From Arthrobacter luteolus NBRC 107841 (GTDB lineage Bacteria; Actinomycetota; Actinomycetes; Actinomycetales; Micrococcaceae): a DNA stretch of 64,000 bases. The notes beneath the pieces are model-generated. The model was given only the letters and a program-made list of their open reading frames with translations. It searched no databases and had not been told where the DNA came from. Shown here piece by piece: positions 33,276-42,170 of the stretch; position 1 is the stretch's first letter; the number at the start of each line of letters is the position of its first letter. Where the stretch lies: NCBI RefSeq assembly GCF_001552075.1, contig NZ_BCQM01000001.1, positions 682,001 through 746,000 of the forward strand, written 5' to 3'. Both the position numbers and the translations under genes were made by a program.

Positions 33276-34457
33276 CTACTCGCTGATGCATTCGCCGGGC
33301 GACACCGGGCTCACGTAGTCCGGCGCCGCTTCGGCGATCGGGCCCAACTCGGCCAGGGACAGCGCGTAGCCGATCGGCTGGTCGCTGGTGGTCTTGGCGA
33401 AGATCACGCCGGCAACCCGTCCGTCGATGTCCAGCAGCGGTCCCCCGGAGTTGCCCTGCTGCACGTTTGCCGCCAGGGTGTACACCTCCAGGATCTCCGG
33501 TGAGGTGCCGTAGATGCTGCGGACCGAGACGTCGCCCAGGTTCTGGACCATGGCCGGCTGCAGCCGGAACGGGCCGCCGGCCGGATACCCCGCGAAGGCA
33601 GCCGTGGTTCCGGTGGGAAGTTCCTCTCCGAGCCGGAGCGGATCTGCGCCGAGGTTCTCCACCGCAATCACTGCCAGGTCCCGCGCCGGGTCGAAGTGCA
33701 CCACCTTCCCCGGGCGGACGCCGCCGCCGGGCACCTGGACCACCGGTTCGCTGACCCCGGCGACCACATGCGCGTTGGTGACCACCCGGTCCTCGGCGAT
33801 GACGAAGCCGGAGCCTGTCTGGTTCTGCCCGCACTGGAACGCCGTGCCGGTGATTTTCAGGACCGAGCCGGAGGCGGCAGTCAGCGCCTCGGAGCTGATG
33901 CCTTCGGCCGGGATCTCCGCTGCCTGCGGGGCAGCGCCGTCGAAAATCCGGGGCAGGCCTTCCGCGAGCGTAAAGGAACGGATCTGCGCGGCCCAGGTCT
34001 TGACCGGGGTTGGCGTCACCGACTCAATCGCGGTCAGGACCCTGGAGGATGCGATCTGCTGCGACAGGAACGGCATGCCCAGCGTGCCGATGCTGAACGC
34101 CAGCATGGACATCACCAGCGCCGCCACCAGCACGTTCAGTGCCCCGCCCAGGATCCGGTCCAGGGCGCGCAGCGGTGCGAAGTTAAACCAGCGGCGGACT
34201 CCTGCGCCCAGTGCCGCGCCGGCCGCGTGGCCCACCAGGACCAGCACGACGGCGGTTGCTATCACCGCTGCCAGCCGCCAGCCTTCGTCCGGTACCCAGC
34301 CGGAGACGAGCGGAATGGCAAAGAAGGCAGCCGCGGCACCGGCGACGAAGCCGACGATGCCGCCAAGAGTTACGGCCAGTCCGTTGCGCAGGCCGGAGAC
34401 AAGGTAGAAAACCAGGGCAAGCAGCAGGATGATGTCCAGAACGGTGAGTCCGAGCAC
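33276..34457 (-). CDS. MarP-like membrane-bound serine protease (CvpA + trypsin-like domains)
   Basis: About 393 residues from GTG 34457 (SD GGAG 6 bases upstream). Residues 1-140 hold four membrane helices of the CvpA type; the rest is an extracellular chymotrypsin-like protease with His230 (TNAHVVAG), Asp260 (DPARDLAVI) and Ser337 (QQGNSGGPLL). Cys209 (FQCGQN) and Cys390 (GECIS) fit the regulatory disulfide of Mycobacterium MarP (Rv3671c). That enzyme supports acid and oxidative tolerance and processes the peptidoglycan hydrolase RipA. The arrangement beside a Crp-type regulator gene (divergent) is typical of actinobacteria. Longer start candidates upstream would add non-membrane residues. 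Confidence 0.88.
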   Translation of the reverse strand: MLGLTVLDIILLLALVFYLVSGLRNGLAVTLGGIVGFVAGAAAAFFAIPLVSGWVPDEGWRLAAVIATAVVLVLVGHAAGAALGAGVRRWFNFAPLRALDRILGGALNVLVAALVMSMLAFSIGTLGMPFLSQQIASSRVLTAIESVTPTPVKTWAAQIRSFTLAEGLPRIFDGAAPQAAEIPAEGISSEALTAASGSVLKITGTAFQCGQNQTGSGFVIAEDRVVTNAHVVAGVSEPVVQVPGGGVRPGKVVHFDPARDLAVIAVENLGADPLRLGEELPTGTTAAFAGYPAGGPFRLQPAMVQNLGDVSVRSIYGTSPEILEVYTLAANVQQGNSGGPLLDIDGRVAGVIFAKTTSDQPIGYALSLAELGPIAEAAPDYVSPVSPGECISE

Positions 34458-34677
34458 AAAGAGCTCCAATAGGATGTAATGACGCGTGCGGCTGCCAGGC
34501 TGAGCCCCTTGATCCACGAGTCTAGCGGGCAGCGCTGACGATTCCACGGCGGTGTTGCCCGGGCCACAACGCCGTTGGGCTTTTTATCATCCGAGGGCGA
34601 ACAACGCTATTACGGGTGTCACATGGACGTTCGGTGCGGCAAGATAGTACAAGCGACAACTATTTACAGGAGATTTC

Positions 34678-35355
34678 ATGGATATCGAGGTATTGCGCCG
34701 TGCGCCTTTGTTCGCCTCATTGGGAGACGACGTCTTCGCCGCTCTGACCGACGAGCTCACCGAGGTCGATCTTTCGCGCGGAGCCTCTGTCTTCCGCGAG
34801 GGCGATCAGGGTGACCAGCTGTATTTCATCGTGTCCGGAAAGATCAAGCTGGGGCGTTCAGCCCCGGACGGCCGCGAGAACCTGCTGGCTATTCTCGGCC
34901 CGGGCGAGCTGTTTGGCGAAATGGCCCTGTTTGACCCCAGCCCCCGGACCGCCACGGCCACCGCTGTGTCGGAGACCCGGCTGGCCGGGCTGCGGCACGA
35001 GAACCTGCGTGCCCTGATCGAGACCCGCCCCGAGGTGTCCGTCCAGCTGCTGCAGGCTCTGGCCCGCCGGCTGCGGCGCACCAACGAGTCCTTGGCCGAC
35101 CTGGTCTTCTCGGATGTTCCGGGCCGCGTTGCCAAGGCCCTGCTGGACCTTGCCGACCGCTTCGGCCGCCCGGCGACCGACGGCATCCTGGTGGCCCACG
35201 AACTGACCCAGGAAGAGCTGGCGCAGCTGGTTGGCGCCTCACGGGAGACCGTGAACAAGGCTCTGGCGGAGTTCGTCCAGCGCGGCTGGCTGCGGCTCGA
35301 AGCCCGCGCCGTCGTCATCCTGGATGTCCAGCGGCTGCGCCAGCGCTCGCGCTAA
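34678..35355 (+). CDS. Crp/Fnr-family cAMP-binding transcription regulator (GlxR/Crp type)
   Basis: A 225-residue global regulator. The N-terminal cyclic nucleotide-binding domain (residues 1-120) carries the phosphate-binding cassette GELFGEMALFDPSPRTATATA with the conserved Glu and Arg-Thr; a long dimerisation helix is followed by a winged helix-turn-helix with TQEELAQLVGASRETVNKALAEF. These features fit the actinobacterial cAMP receptor Crp/GlxR. Start ATG 34678 with AGGAG 7 bases upstream. It is divergent from the MarP-like gene, the same pair as Rv3671c-Rv3676 in mycobacteria. A strong terminator follows. Confidence 0.92.
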   Translation: MDIEVLRRAPLFASLGDDVFAALTDELTEVDLSRGASVFREGDQGDQLYFIVSGKIKLGRSAPDGRENLLAILGPGELFGEMALFDPSPRTATATAVSETRLAGLRHENLRALIETRPEVSVQLLQALARRLRRTNESLADLVFSDVPGRVAKALLDLADRFGRPATDGILVAHELTQEELAQLVGASRETVNKALAEFVQRGWLRLEARAVVILDVQRLRQRSR

Positions 35356-35374
35356 GCCCCGTACCGCAGACCAG

Positions 35375-35412
35375 AACGGCACCGCTTCCCCGGAGGGAAA
35401 CGGTGCCGTTTT
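35375..35412. terminator. Terminator downstream of the Crp gene
   Basis: AACGGCACCG and TTCCC pair with their complements around CGGA, followed by TTTT. It lies between convergent crp and the Nudix gene and can serve both. Confidence 0.8.
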
Positions 35413-35425
35413 GCTGTCCGGATGC

Positions 35426-36337
35426 TCAGCGTCCGCGCTGGCCGGAGCCTTCGGCCGTATCGGTGCCGGTAACCTGCAGGACGTACTTCCCGTCTGCTTC
35501 GACCAGTTCCGGCTGGTACACGGCGGTGGGCCGGCGGTGCGCCAGGTAGGCGATGCAGCCGCGGGCCTTCGCCAGCTTCTCGATCATCAGCAGCACCGCC
35601 GGAACGGTGAGCTGTTCCAGCGTCAAACCGACGGTATCCGGCTGGCCGACCTCGTCGCCGAGTCCGGTGGTGTTCTGCCGCTCCGCTTCACGGGCCGCAA
35701 CGCACCACTGGCCCCACACACCCTTGCCCTCGAGCAGGGAGGTCTCCTGTCCGATGGGCTGGACGGCGGCGAAGTAGCGGGTATCAAAGCGGCGAAGCGC
35801 AAAGTCAGCCGTCCGCCAGTTGGAAAGCGCCCGCAGCAGGTCGGTGCGCAGTCCCAGCCCGCGGCGGGAAAGGAGCTCCGGGAAGGACTTCTCCCCGGCG
35901 GCAATACCAACGCGTGCCGCCATCCAGTCCGGCCCGCGGTTGCTCTCCAGCAGCGTGGACGAATCCGGTCCGGCCAGCAGCACCCCGGTCTCTTCGAACA
36001 GCTCGCGGATCGCCGCCACCACATGCCGCCTGGCCTGCTGCGGATCATCCATGCCCAGGGCCTTGGCCCAGTCCGAGGGTGACGGACCGTACCAGGCCAC
36101 GGGATCGTCGTCGGCGGGTTCCAGGCTGCCGCCGGGGAACGCTATCTTCCCCAGCGGTGACTCGCCGCCGCGGTACCGCAGGAACGTTTCCGCGCCCTCG
36201 CGGGAGTCGCGCAGCAGCAGTACCGACGACGCCGGCCGCGGTTTGCGCGGGGCGGTTTCGCCGCGTTCGAACCAGCTTTCAGCTGCTGCCTCCTGCCACG
36301 GAGGCAGCTGGAAGTAGCGGGTGGGAAAACTAGGCAA
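35426..36337 (-). CDS. Nudix hydrolase (NUDT19-like)
   Basis: A 303-residue Nudix protein, longer than most. The first part of the Nudix box, GKIAFPGGSLEPADDDP, and the last part, AAIRELFEETGVLL, are separated by about 30 residues, as in NUDT19/RP2-type CoA and acyl-CoA hydrolases. The remainder, with the WRTADFALRRFDTRYFAA segment, matches that group. The start is a TTG at 36337 overlapping the ridA stop, so it is translated by coupling; no better codon is near. Third gene of a DUF4177-ridA-Nudix operon. Probable substrate is an acyl-CoA, by family. Confidence 0.82.
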   Translation of the reverse strand: MPSFPTRYFQLPPWQEAAAESWFERGETAPRKPRPASSVLLLRDSREGAETFLRYRGGESPLGKIAFPGGSLEPADDDPVAWYGPSPSDWAKALGMDDPQQARRHVVAAIRELFEETGVLLAGPDSSTLLESNRGPDWMAARVGIAAGEKSFPELLSRRGLGLRTDLLRALSNWRTADFALRRFDTRYFAAVQPIGQETSLLEGKGVWGQWCVAAREAERQNTTGLGDEVGQPDTVGLTLEQLTVPAVLLMIEKLAKARGCIAYLAHRRPTAVYQPELVEADGKYVLQVTGTDTAEGSGQRGR

Positions 36338-36812
36338 ATTCAGCGATCACTTCCACTTCCACCGGTGCATCCAGCGGAAGTACGGCAACGCCGACGGCGG
36401 AACGGGCATGGCTGCCAGCCTCGCCGAAGACCTGGGCGAACAGTTCGGAGGCACCGTTAATGACGCCGGGCTGTCCGGTAAAGGACGGGTCCGATGCCAC
36501 AAAACCAACAACCTTGACGATCCGGGTCACCCGGTCAAGGTCGCCGATTTGTGCCTTGATCGCGGCAAGGGCGTTCACGGCGCAGCGGGCTGCATACGCT
36601 TTCGCGTCCTCGGCGGAGACTTCCGCGCCGACCTTGCCGGATGCGGGCAGCGCACCGTCAATGAACGGCAGCTGGCCCGAGGTGTAGACATGGTTTCCAG
36701 TCACAACAGCCGGAACGTAGGCAGCGACAGGTGCCGCCACGCCGGGGAGTGTCAGGCCCAGTTCGGCCAGGCGGCGCTCGACGGCGGAAACAGCCTCCGG
36801 TCCGGCGCTCAT
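36330..36812 (-). CDS. RidA-family reactive intermediate deaminase-like protein
   Basis: A 160-residue YjgF/YER057c/UK114 (RidA) protein. GNHVYTSGQLPFIDGAL, the DAKAYAARCAVNALAAIKAQIGDLDRVTRIVKVVGFVAS stretch and the C-terminal PVEVEVIAEFA are family features. The Arg that anchors enamine/imine substrates in true RidA (near R105) is not obvious (VNGASELFAQVFGEAGSHARSAVG does contain an Arg), so it may be a member of a paralogous subgroup rather than classic RidA. The start overlaps the DUF4177 stop by one base; the stop overlaps the Nudix start. Middle gene of the operon. Confidence 0.85.
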   Translation of the reverse strand: MSAGPEAVSAVERRLAELGLTLPGVAAPVAAYVPAVVTGNHVYTSGQLPFIDGALPASGKVGAEVSAEDAKAYAARCAVNALAAIKAQIGDLDRVTRIVKVVGFVASDPSFTGQPGVINGASELFAQVFGEAGSHARSAVGVAVLPLDAPVEVEVIAEFA

Positions 36813-36967
36813 CAGGCTTTCTCCCGCTTCATGTAGGCCACGGCACCGGTGCCGTTGGGGGCCGGGGTGATCTGCACGAGCTCCCAGCCTTCTTCGCCGT
36901 GCATGTTCAGGACCGCGCCCGGAGTATGGAGGGGCAGCGGTGTGATGAAGTATTCCCATTTGCTCAT
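36812..36967 (-). CDS. Small DUF4177-type protein
   Basis: 51 residues: MSKWEYFITPLPLHTPG followed by a short hairpin-like GEEGWELVQITPA. This Trp/Tyr-rich WEY...GWELV pattern is the DUF4177 family; function unknown. Start ATG 36967 preceded by TAGTCT 7 bases upstream, likely leaderless. First gene of the operon with RidA and the Nudix hydrolase. Confidence 0.8.
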   Translation of the reverse strand: MSKWEYFITPLPLHTPGAVLNMHGEEGWELVQITPAPNGTGAVAYMKREKA

Positions 36968-36974
36968 GATCCAA

Positions 36975-36980
36975 AGACTA
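36975..36980 (-). promoter_or_regulatory. -10 hexamer of a likely leaderless promoter (DUF4177 operon)
   Basis: TAGTCT on the minus strand, 7 bases before ATG 36967. It lies only 11 bases from the opposite -10 hexamer of the penicillin-binding protein gene. Confidence 0.5.
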
Positions 36981-36991
36981 GCGTGTGCTTG

Positions 36992-36997
36992 TAGACT
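36992..36997 (+). promoter_or_regulatory. -10 hexamer of a likely leaderless promoter (penicillin-binding protein)
   Basis: TAGACT followed by 7 bases and ATG 37005. No Shine-Dalgarno is present. Confidence 0.5.
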
Positions 36998-37004
36998 GAT
37001 CGGC

Positions 37005-39263
37005 ATGGCAGCTCGCAAATCTCCTTTTTTTGACACGGCTACCACGCTGGGCAAAATTGTCGCTTTTTTTGGTGTGAGCACGCTGTGCGGCGTTCTCGCC
37101 GCCGGACTGCTGGTTCCTGCAGCTGCTGCTGCCGGCACGGCTGCCTCCGGTTCGCTGCAGTTCTTCGACCAGCTGCCGTCTGAGCTGCAGCGCGGTGCCC
37201 TGGCACAGCCCTCCAAGATCTATGCCAATGACGGTTCGCTGATCGCGACGCTTTATGAGGAGAACCGCCAGCCGGTCACCCTCGATGAGGTCTCGCCCCA
37301 CATGGTGGACGCGATGCTCGCGATTGAAGATGACCGGTACTACGAGCACGGCGGCGTGGACCTGCAGGGCATCTTCAGCGCCGTCATCTCCAACGTCACC
37401 TCCGACCGGACCCGCGGTGCCTCGACGATCACCCAGCAGTACGTGAACAACGTGATCATCGATACCAACATGCAGGAGGGCGGCGAGGTCGTCTTCAGCG
37501 GGCAGAAGACTGTCGGCGACAAGCTGCGCGAAATCAAGCTGGCCATCGCCGTCGAAAAAGAACTGAGCAAGGACGAGATCCTTGAGGGCTACTTCAACAT
37601 CGTCCCGTTCAGCGGAACCACGTTCGGCGTCCAGGCGGCGTCGAAGTACTTCTTCAACGTGGATGCCAAGGACCTGAGCATCGCCCAGTCCGCGCTGCTG
37701 GCCGGCGTCGTCAATGGCCCCACGTACTACAGTCCGGAGCTGAATCCGGAGCGTTCGCTGGAGCGCCGGAACCTGGTGCTGAACGCCATGCTGGATAAGG
37801 GCCGCATCACGCAGGAGGAGCACGACGCCGCGGTTGCCACCGGCCTGGAACTGAACCTGACCCCGGTCCTCAACGGCTGTGTCGGCGCCGAGCAGGCACC
37901 CTACTTCTGTGACTACGTCAAGCAGCTGGTGCTCAACGACGAGCGCTACGGCGCCACCTACGACGACCGGAACAAGCTGCTGTACCGCGGCGGCCTGAGC
38001 ATCAACACCACGCTGGACCCGGTCCTGCAGAACGCGGCACAGACCGCGATCAACGAGACCGCTAACCCGGACACCACCGACGCGGAGATCGGCCACTCCA
38101 TGGTCAGCGTCGAGCCGGGCACCGGCGCCATCAAGGTGATGGCACAGAACACCCGGTTCACGCCTGAGCTGGCCGACGGAAACTCCGTGCAGAACTTCAA
38201 CGTGGACGCGTACCAGGACGGCGATCCAAACAAGTACCTCAACGGCCTGGGCGGGTTCCAGCCCGGCTCAACCTACAAACCGTTCACCGTCGCCGCGTGG
38301 CTCGACGCCGGCAAGACGCTGAACACCACGCTCAACGGCAGCAAGCGCACCTACCCCGCCGGGACCCGCTGGAATGCCAGCTGCTACGGCGGTGCCTATG
38401 TCAGCACTGAGCCCTGGACGCCGATCAACTACGGCGACACCAACTACAAAAACACCACGGTGATCGACGGCCTGGCCAACTCCTTCAACACGATCACGCT
38501 GGCCGAGGCCCGGGAACTGGATCTCTGCAAGTTCCAGGAGATCGCCTTCGCCGCCGGGGTGCACAACGGCAAGGGCGCCTCCGGCGAACGGGAAATGCTC
38601 TCGGTTGATCCGCCGTCCACCTTCGGTGGCGGCGGCGACGCTTCGCCGCTGTCCATGGCCACCGGTTTCGCGACTTTCGCGGCCGAGGGCCTGAAGTGCG
38701 AGCCGCGGGCCCTGGTCTCCGTGAAGACTCCGGAAGGAACCGATCTTCCGGTGCCGGAACAGGACTGCGAACAGGTGATGAAGAAGGAAGTTGCGCAGGG
38801 TGTCAACATGGCAACCCAACGCGTGATGACCAACGGCTCCGGCATCAACCTGCAGGTCGGCGTGCCGACGGCAGGGAAGACCGGCACCAACGACTTCCGG
38901 TCCCAGACCTGGTTCATGGGGTACAGCACCGGGCTGTCCACCGCCACCTGGATCGGCAACTGGAAAGCCAACAACACCACCATGTCGGACAAGCTGATCG
39001 GCGGACGGATCTATCCTGAGGTCGACGGTTCACTGATCGCCGGTCCCTCCTGGAAGAACTTCATCCAGCGCGTGGCCGGACAGTACGAAGCCAATCCGTT
39101 CACCAACCCGCCGGCCAGCGTCATCGGCCAGACACCGGCACCGCCGCGCTCCACCCCCGCGCCCAGCAATTCCGGCACGGGCAACAACAACGGCGGCAAT
39201 AACGGCAACTCGGGCAACAACAACAATTCGGGAAACAACGGCAACGACCAGGACAACGACTAG
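37005..39263 (+). CDS. Class A penicillin-binding protein (bifunctional transglycosylase/transpeptidase)
   Basis: 752 residues. An N-terminal membrane anchor (residues 17-43) is followed by the GT51 glycosyltransferase domain, with catalytic Glu108 in AIEDDRYYEHGGVD and the RGASTITQQYVNN motif, then the transpeptidase with Ser422 in GSTYKPF (SxxK), SFN at 493-495 and KTG at 625-627. Both activities are intact, so it polymerises and cross-links peptidoglycan outside the membrane. The C-terminal ~30 residues are Asn/Gly/Ser-rich (NNNGGNNGNSG...), a disordered tail. Next gene starts 2 bases after the stop. Start chosen at ATG 37005 because of the -10 hexamer and family N-terminus. Confidence 0.93.
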   Translation: MAARKSPFFDTATTLGKIVAFFGVSTLCGVLAAGLLVPAAAAAGTAASGSLQFFDQLPSELQRGALAQPSKIYANDGSLIATLYEENRQPVTLDEVSPHMVDAMLAIEDDRYYEHGGVDLQGIFSAVISNVTSDRTRGASTITQQYVNNVIIDTNMQEGGEVVFSGQKTVGDKLREIKLAIAVEKELSKDEILEGYFNIVPFSGTTFGVQAASKYFFNVDAKDLSIAQSALLAGVVNGPTYYSPELNPERSLERRNLVLNAMLDKGRITQEEHDAAVATGLELNLTPVLNGCVGAEQAPYFCDYVKQLVLNDERYGATYDDRNKLLYRGGLSINTTLDPVLQNAAQTAINETANPDTTDAEIGHSMVSVEPGTGAIKVMAQNTRFTPELADGNSVQNFNVDAYQDGDPNKYLNGLGGFQPGSTYKPFTVAAWLDAGKTLNTTLNGSKRTYPAGTRWNASCYGGAYVSTEPWTPINYGDTNYKNTTVIDGLANSFNTITLAEARELDLCKFQEIAFAAGVHNGKGASGEREMLSVDPPSTFGGGGDASPLSMATGFATFAAEGLKCEPRALVSVKTPEGTDLPVPEQDCEQVMKKEVAQGVNMATQRVMTNGSGINLQVGVPTAGKTGTNDFRSQTWFMGYSTGLSTATWIGNWKANNTTMSDKLIGGRIYPEVDGSLIAGPSWKNFIQRVAGQYEANPFTNPPASVIGQTPAPPRSTPAPSNSGTGNNNGGNNGNSGNNNNSGNNGNDQDND

Positions 39264-39265
39264 CC

Positions 39266-40204
39266 TTGACGACCCGGAACGCCTTCCCGGCGCTTAAGAC
39301 AGCGGCCTGGGCCGCCGGCAGCGTGGCCGCTGCCGGCGCCGGGGCTTTCGCCTACGGTTCGCTCATTGAGCGGAACCTCTTCGGCATCCGCACCGAGACT
39401 GTCGCTGTGCTTCCGCCGGGCAGCAAACCCCTGCGGGTCCTGCATCTTTCCGACATCCACTACGTGCCGGGGCAGGCCCGCAAGACCCGCTGGCTGCGCT
39501 CGCTCGCGGACCTTGAGCCGGATCTGGTGGTCAACACCGGGGACAATCTCAGCCATCTGGAGGCGATTTCGCCGCTGCTGGAGTCGCTGAAGCCGCTGAT
39601 GCGGTTTCCGGGCGTGTTTGTTCCGGGCTCCAACGACTACTACGCCCCGGTGCTGAAGAACCCGTTCACGTACTTCACCTCGCCGTCCAAGCTGCGCAAA
39701 GAACCCCGGAAACTCCCCTACGGGCAGATGTTTTCCGCCTTCGGCAACGCAGGATGGATAGACCTGACCAACCGGAACCAGTCCATGGTCCTGGGCGGAC
39801 TCCGGCTGGATTTCTCCGGCGTCGACGATCCCCATCTGAAGCGCGACCGCTACGCTGGCTTCCCGGCCGGGAGCGCGTCCTCGGGCAATGCCCGGCACCT
39901 GCGGATCGGTGTCGCCCATGCCCCCTACCAGCGGGTGCTGGATTACTTCACCGACGGGGGCGCCAAACTCATTCTCGCCGGGCACACCCACGGCGGGCAG
40001 GTCTGCATCCCGGGCTACGGCGCGCTGGTCAGCAACTGCGACCTGCCGACCTGGCGGGCCAAGGGCCTCACTGATTGGGAGCACAACGGGCGGAGCGTTC
40101 CGTTGAACGTTTCTGCGGGCATCGGTACCTCCCGGTTCGCGCCGGTTCGTTTCGCATGCCGGCCCGAGGCCGTGCTCCTCACGCTCACTCCCCCAGCCGG
40201 ATAA
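39266..40204 (+). CDS. Membrane-associated metallophosphoesterase
   Basis: A 312-residue calcineurin-like phosphoesterase. Metal-binding motifs in order: LSDIHYVPG (D-x-H), VNTGDNLSH (GDN), PGSNDYYA (GND-like; reads GSND), AHAPYQRVL (H) and LAGHTHGGQ (GHTHGG). A hydrophobic N-terminal segment (residues 12-32) is a signal anchor or membrane tether. Actinobacteria often carry this gene straight after the class A PBP. The target, possibly a phospholipid or UDP-linked cell-wall intermediate, is unknown. Start is TTG 39266, 2 bases from the PBP stop, so it probably depends on coupling. Confidence 0.85.
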   Translation: MTTRNAFPALKTAAWAAGSVAAAGAGAFAYGSLIERNLFGIRTETVAVLPPGSKPLRVLHLSDIHYVPGQARKTRWLRSLADLEPDLVVNTGDNLSHLEAISPLLESLKPLMRFPGVFVPGSNDYYAPVLKNPFTYFTSPSKLRKEPRKLPYGQMFSAFGNAGWIDLTNRNQSMVLGGLRLDFSGVDDPHLKRDRYAGFPAGSASSGNARHLRIGVAHAPYQRVLDYFTDGGAKLILAGHTHGGQVCIPGYGALVSNCDLPTWRAKGLTDWEHNGRSVPLNVSAGIGTSRFAPVRFACRPEAVLLTLTPPAG

Positions 40205-40349
40205 CAGCCCCGGCCGGCCGAGGTGCTGCCCCGGAATCCGCGGGCCGTTTCTGGCTGACGCCGTTCTGCCCCGCGGGTCCCGTGGCCTACGATTGAGCGG
40301 TAACGCGGTCCGCACCCACCGTGCGGCCAGCCCGGCACGAAGAGGATCC

Positions 40350-42170
40350 ATGCCCCCGCAGACAACTTTGTGGCAGTCCCTGGGGCGTCTGTACCCGCAC
40401 ATCAAACCGATTCTTCCGCGCCTGTTCCTTGGTTTCCTCTGTGCCGTGGGTGCCAGCATCGTCGCTCTGGCCATCCCGCAGGTGCTGCGGATCCTGGTGA
40501 ATTCCTATCTGCAGCCCGAGGCCCCGTCTTCCGCACTGTGGTGGGCCACCGGCATCGTCCTGCTGCTCGGCATCCTGGAAGCGGCGTTTATGGCCCTGCG
40601 GCGGCAGTTCGCCATCGCCCCGGCCACCACTGTGGAGACCGGGCTGCGCACCTCGTTCTACCGGCATCTGCAGGACCTCTCGGTAGCTTTCCACGACCGC
40701 TGGGGCTCGGGCCAGCTGCTTTCCCGGGCGATGAGCGACTTGAACCTGATCCGCCGCTGGATGGCTTTCGGCGCGATGATGCTGATCGTCACCGCCCTGA
40801 CCGTGGTCATCGGCATCACCATCATGTTCTTCACCAGCTGGCAGCTGGCGCTGGTGTTCCTGCTGGCTGCCGTCCCGATCATCGTCTACGGCTTCCGGTT
40901 CCGGCGCTTTTACGGCCGGGTCTCCCGGCAGAGCCAGGACCAGGCCGGAGACCTGGCTACCACCGTGGAGGAATCGGTCCACGGCATCCGCGTGCTCAAG
41001 GCCTTCGGCCGCAGTACGGAAGCGCTGGACGCGTTCGAGGAACAGGCCCAGGGCCTGCGCCAGACCGAGGTCTTCAAGGCGAACTCCCTGGCGAAGTTTT
41101 CCCTGGTGGTCACCCTGCTGCCGGAAGCCGCATTGGCCGTGTCCCTGGTCTGGGGCATCCTGCTGGTCAACGCCGGGGAGCTAAGCATCGGCGCCCTGGT
41201 CGCGTTCTTCGCCACCGCCGCCGTCGTCGCCGGTCCGGTCGAATCCATGGGGCCACTGCTTTCCATGACCCTTACCGCGAAAACCGCGATCGACCGGCAC
41301 TTCGAGGTCATGGACGCCCGGCGCACCATCGCTGATCCGGCGCAGCCCCGCCGGCCGCAGCAGGTACACGGCCATCTGGCGTTCGAGGATGTCCATTTCG
41401 CCTACCCGGATGCGGACGGAGATCGGCCGGATGTGCTCGACGGTGTCACCCTGGACCTGCGCGCCGGCGAAACCATGGCGCTGGTTGGGATCACCGGCAG
41501 CGGCAAGTCCACCCTGCTGCAGCTGGTGCCCCGGCTGTACGACGTGACCGGCGGGAATATCCGGATCGACGGCATCGACCTCCGCGACTACGCTTTGGAA
41601 GAGCTGCGCTCCATTGTGGCCGTCGCGTTCGAGGACACCACCCTGTTTTCCAGCTCGGTCCGGGACAACGTCCTGCTCGGTGCAGATCCCGGTACCGGCG
41701 CCGAGGCGGAGCTCCTGCTGCGCGAAGCCCTCGACGTGGCGCAGGCCCAGTTCGTCTATTCGCTTCCCGACGGTACTGACACGCTGATCGGCGAGGAAGG
41801 CCTCAGCCTCTCCGGCGGTCAGCGCCAGCGGATCGCCCTGGCCCGGGCCATCGCCGCGCGGCCCAGCGTCCTGATCATGGACGATCCACTTTCCGCCCTG
41901 GACGTGCGCACCGAGGAACTGGTGGAACACCGGCTGCGCGAAGTCCTGGCCGAGACCACCACGCTGGTGGTGGCGCACCGGCCCTCAACGGTGAGCCTCG
42001 CCGACCGGGTGGCACTGCTGGAAAGCGGACGGATCACGGCCGTGGGAAGCCACGCCGAACTGCTGGCGGCAAACGAGCATTACCGGCATGTCATCGCCAG
42101 CCTGCCCGCCACCCCGCAGGACCTGGACAGCCAGCTGGAATCCGGTGACGAAGACGAGGTGGTCCTGTGA
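40350..42170 (+). CDS. ABC exporter half with degenerate Walker B (subunit 1)
   Basis: A 606-residue fusion of a six-helix membrane domain (residues 15-310) and an ATPase. Walker A is [13 protein letters not shown], signature [14 protein letters not shown], Walker [12 protein letters not shown]. The residue after the Walker B Asp is Asp instead of the catalytic Glu, and the partner subunit has the reverse oddity, so the pair is a heterodimeric exporter with one degenerate ATP site, as in TmrAB or BmrCD. Cargo unknown (lipids, peptides, drugs). Start ATG 40350 with GAAGAGGA upstream. Coupled to the partner by GTGA. Confidence 0.88.
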   Translation: MPPQTTLWQSLGRLYPHIKPILPRLFLGFLCAVGASIVALAIPQVLRILVNSYLQPEAPSSALWWATGIVLLLGILEAAFMALRRQFAIAPATTVETGLRTSFYRHLQDLSVAFHDRWGSGQLLSRAMSDLNLIRRWMAFGAMMLIVTALTVVIGITIMFFTSWQLALVFLLAAVPIIVYGFRFRRFYGRVSRQSQDQAGDLATTVEESVHGIRVLKAFGRSTEALDAFEEQAQGLRQTEVFKANSLAKFSLVVTLLPEAALAVSLVWGILLVNAGELSIGALVAFFATAAVVAGPVESMGPLLSMTLTAKTAIDRHFEVMDARRTIADPAQPRRPQQVHGHLAFEDVHFAYPDADGDRPDVLDGVTLDLRAGETMALVGITGSGKSTLLQLVPRLYDVTGGNIRIDGIDLRDYALEELRSIVAVAFEDTTLFSSSVRDNVLLGADPGTGAEAELLLREALDVAQAQFVYSLPDGTDTLIGEEGLSLSGGQRQRIALARAIAARPSVLIMDDPLSALDVRTEELVEHRLREVLAETTTLVVAHRPSTVSLADRVALLESGRITAVGSHAELLAANEHYRHVIASLPATPQDLDSQLESGDEDEVVL

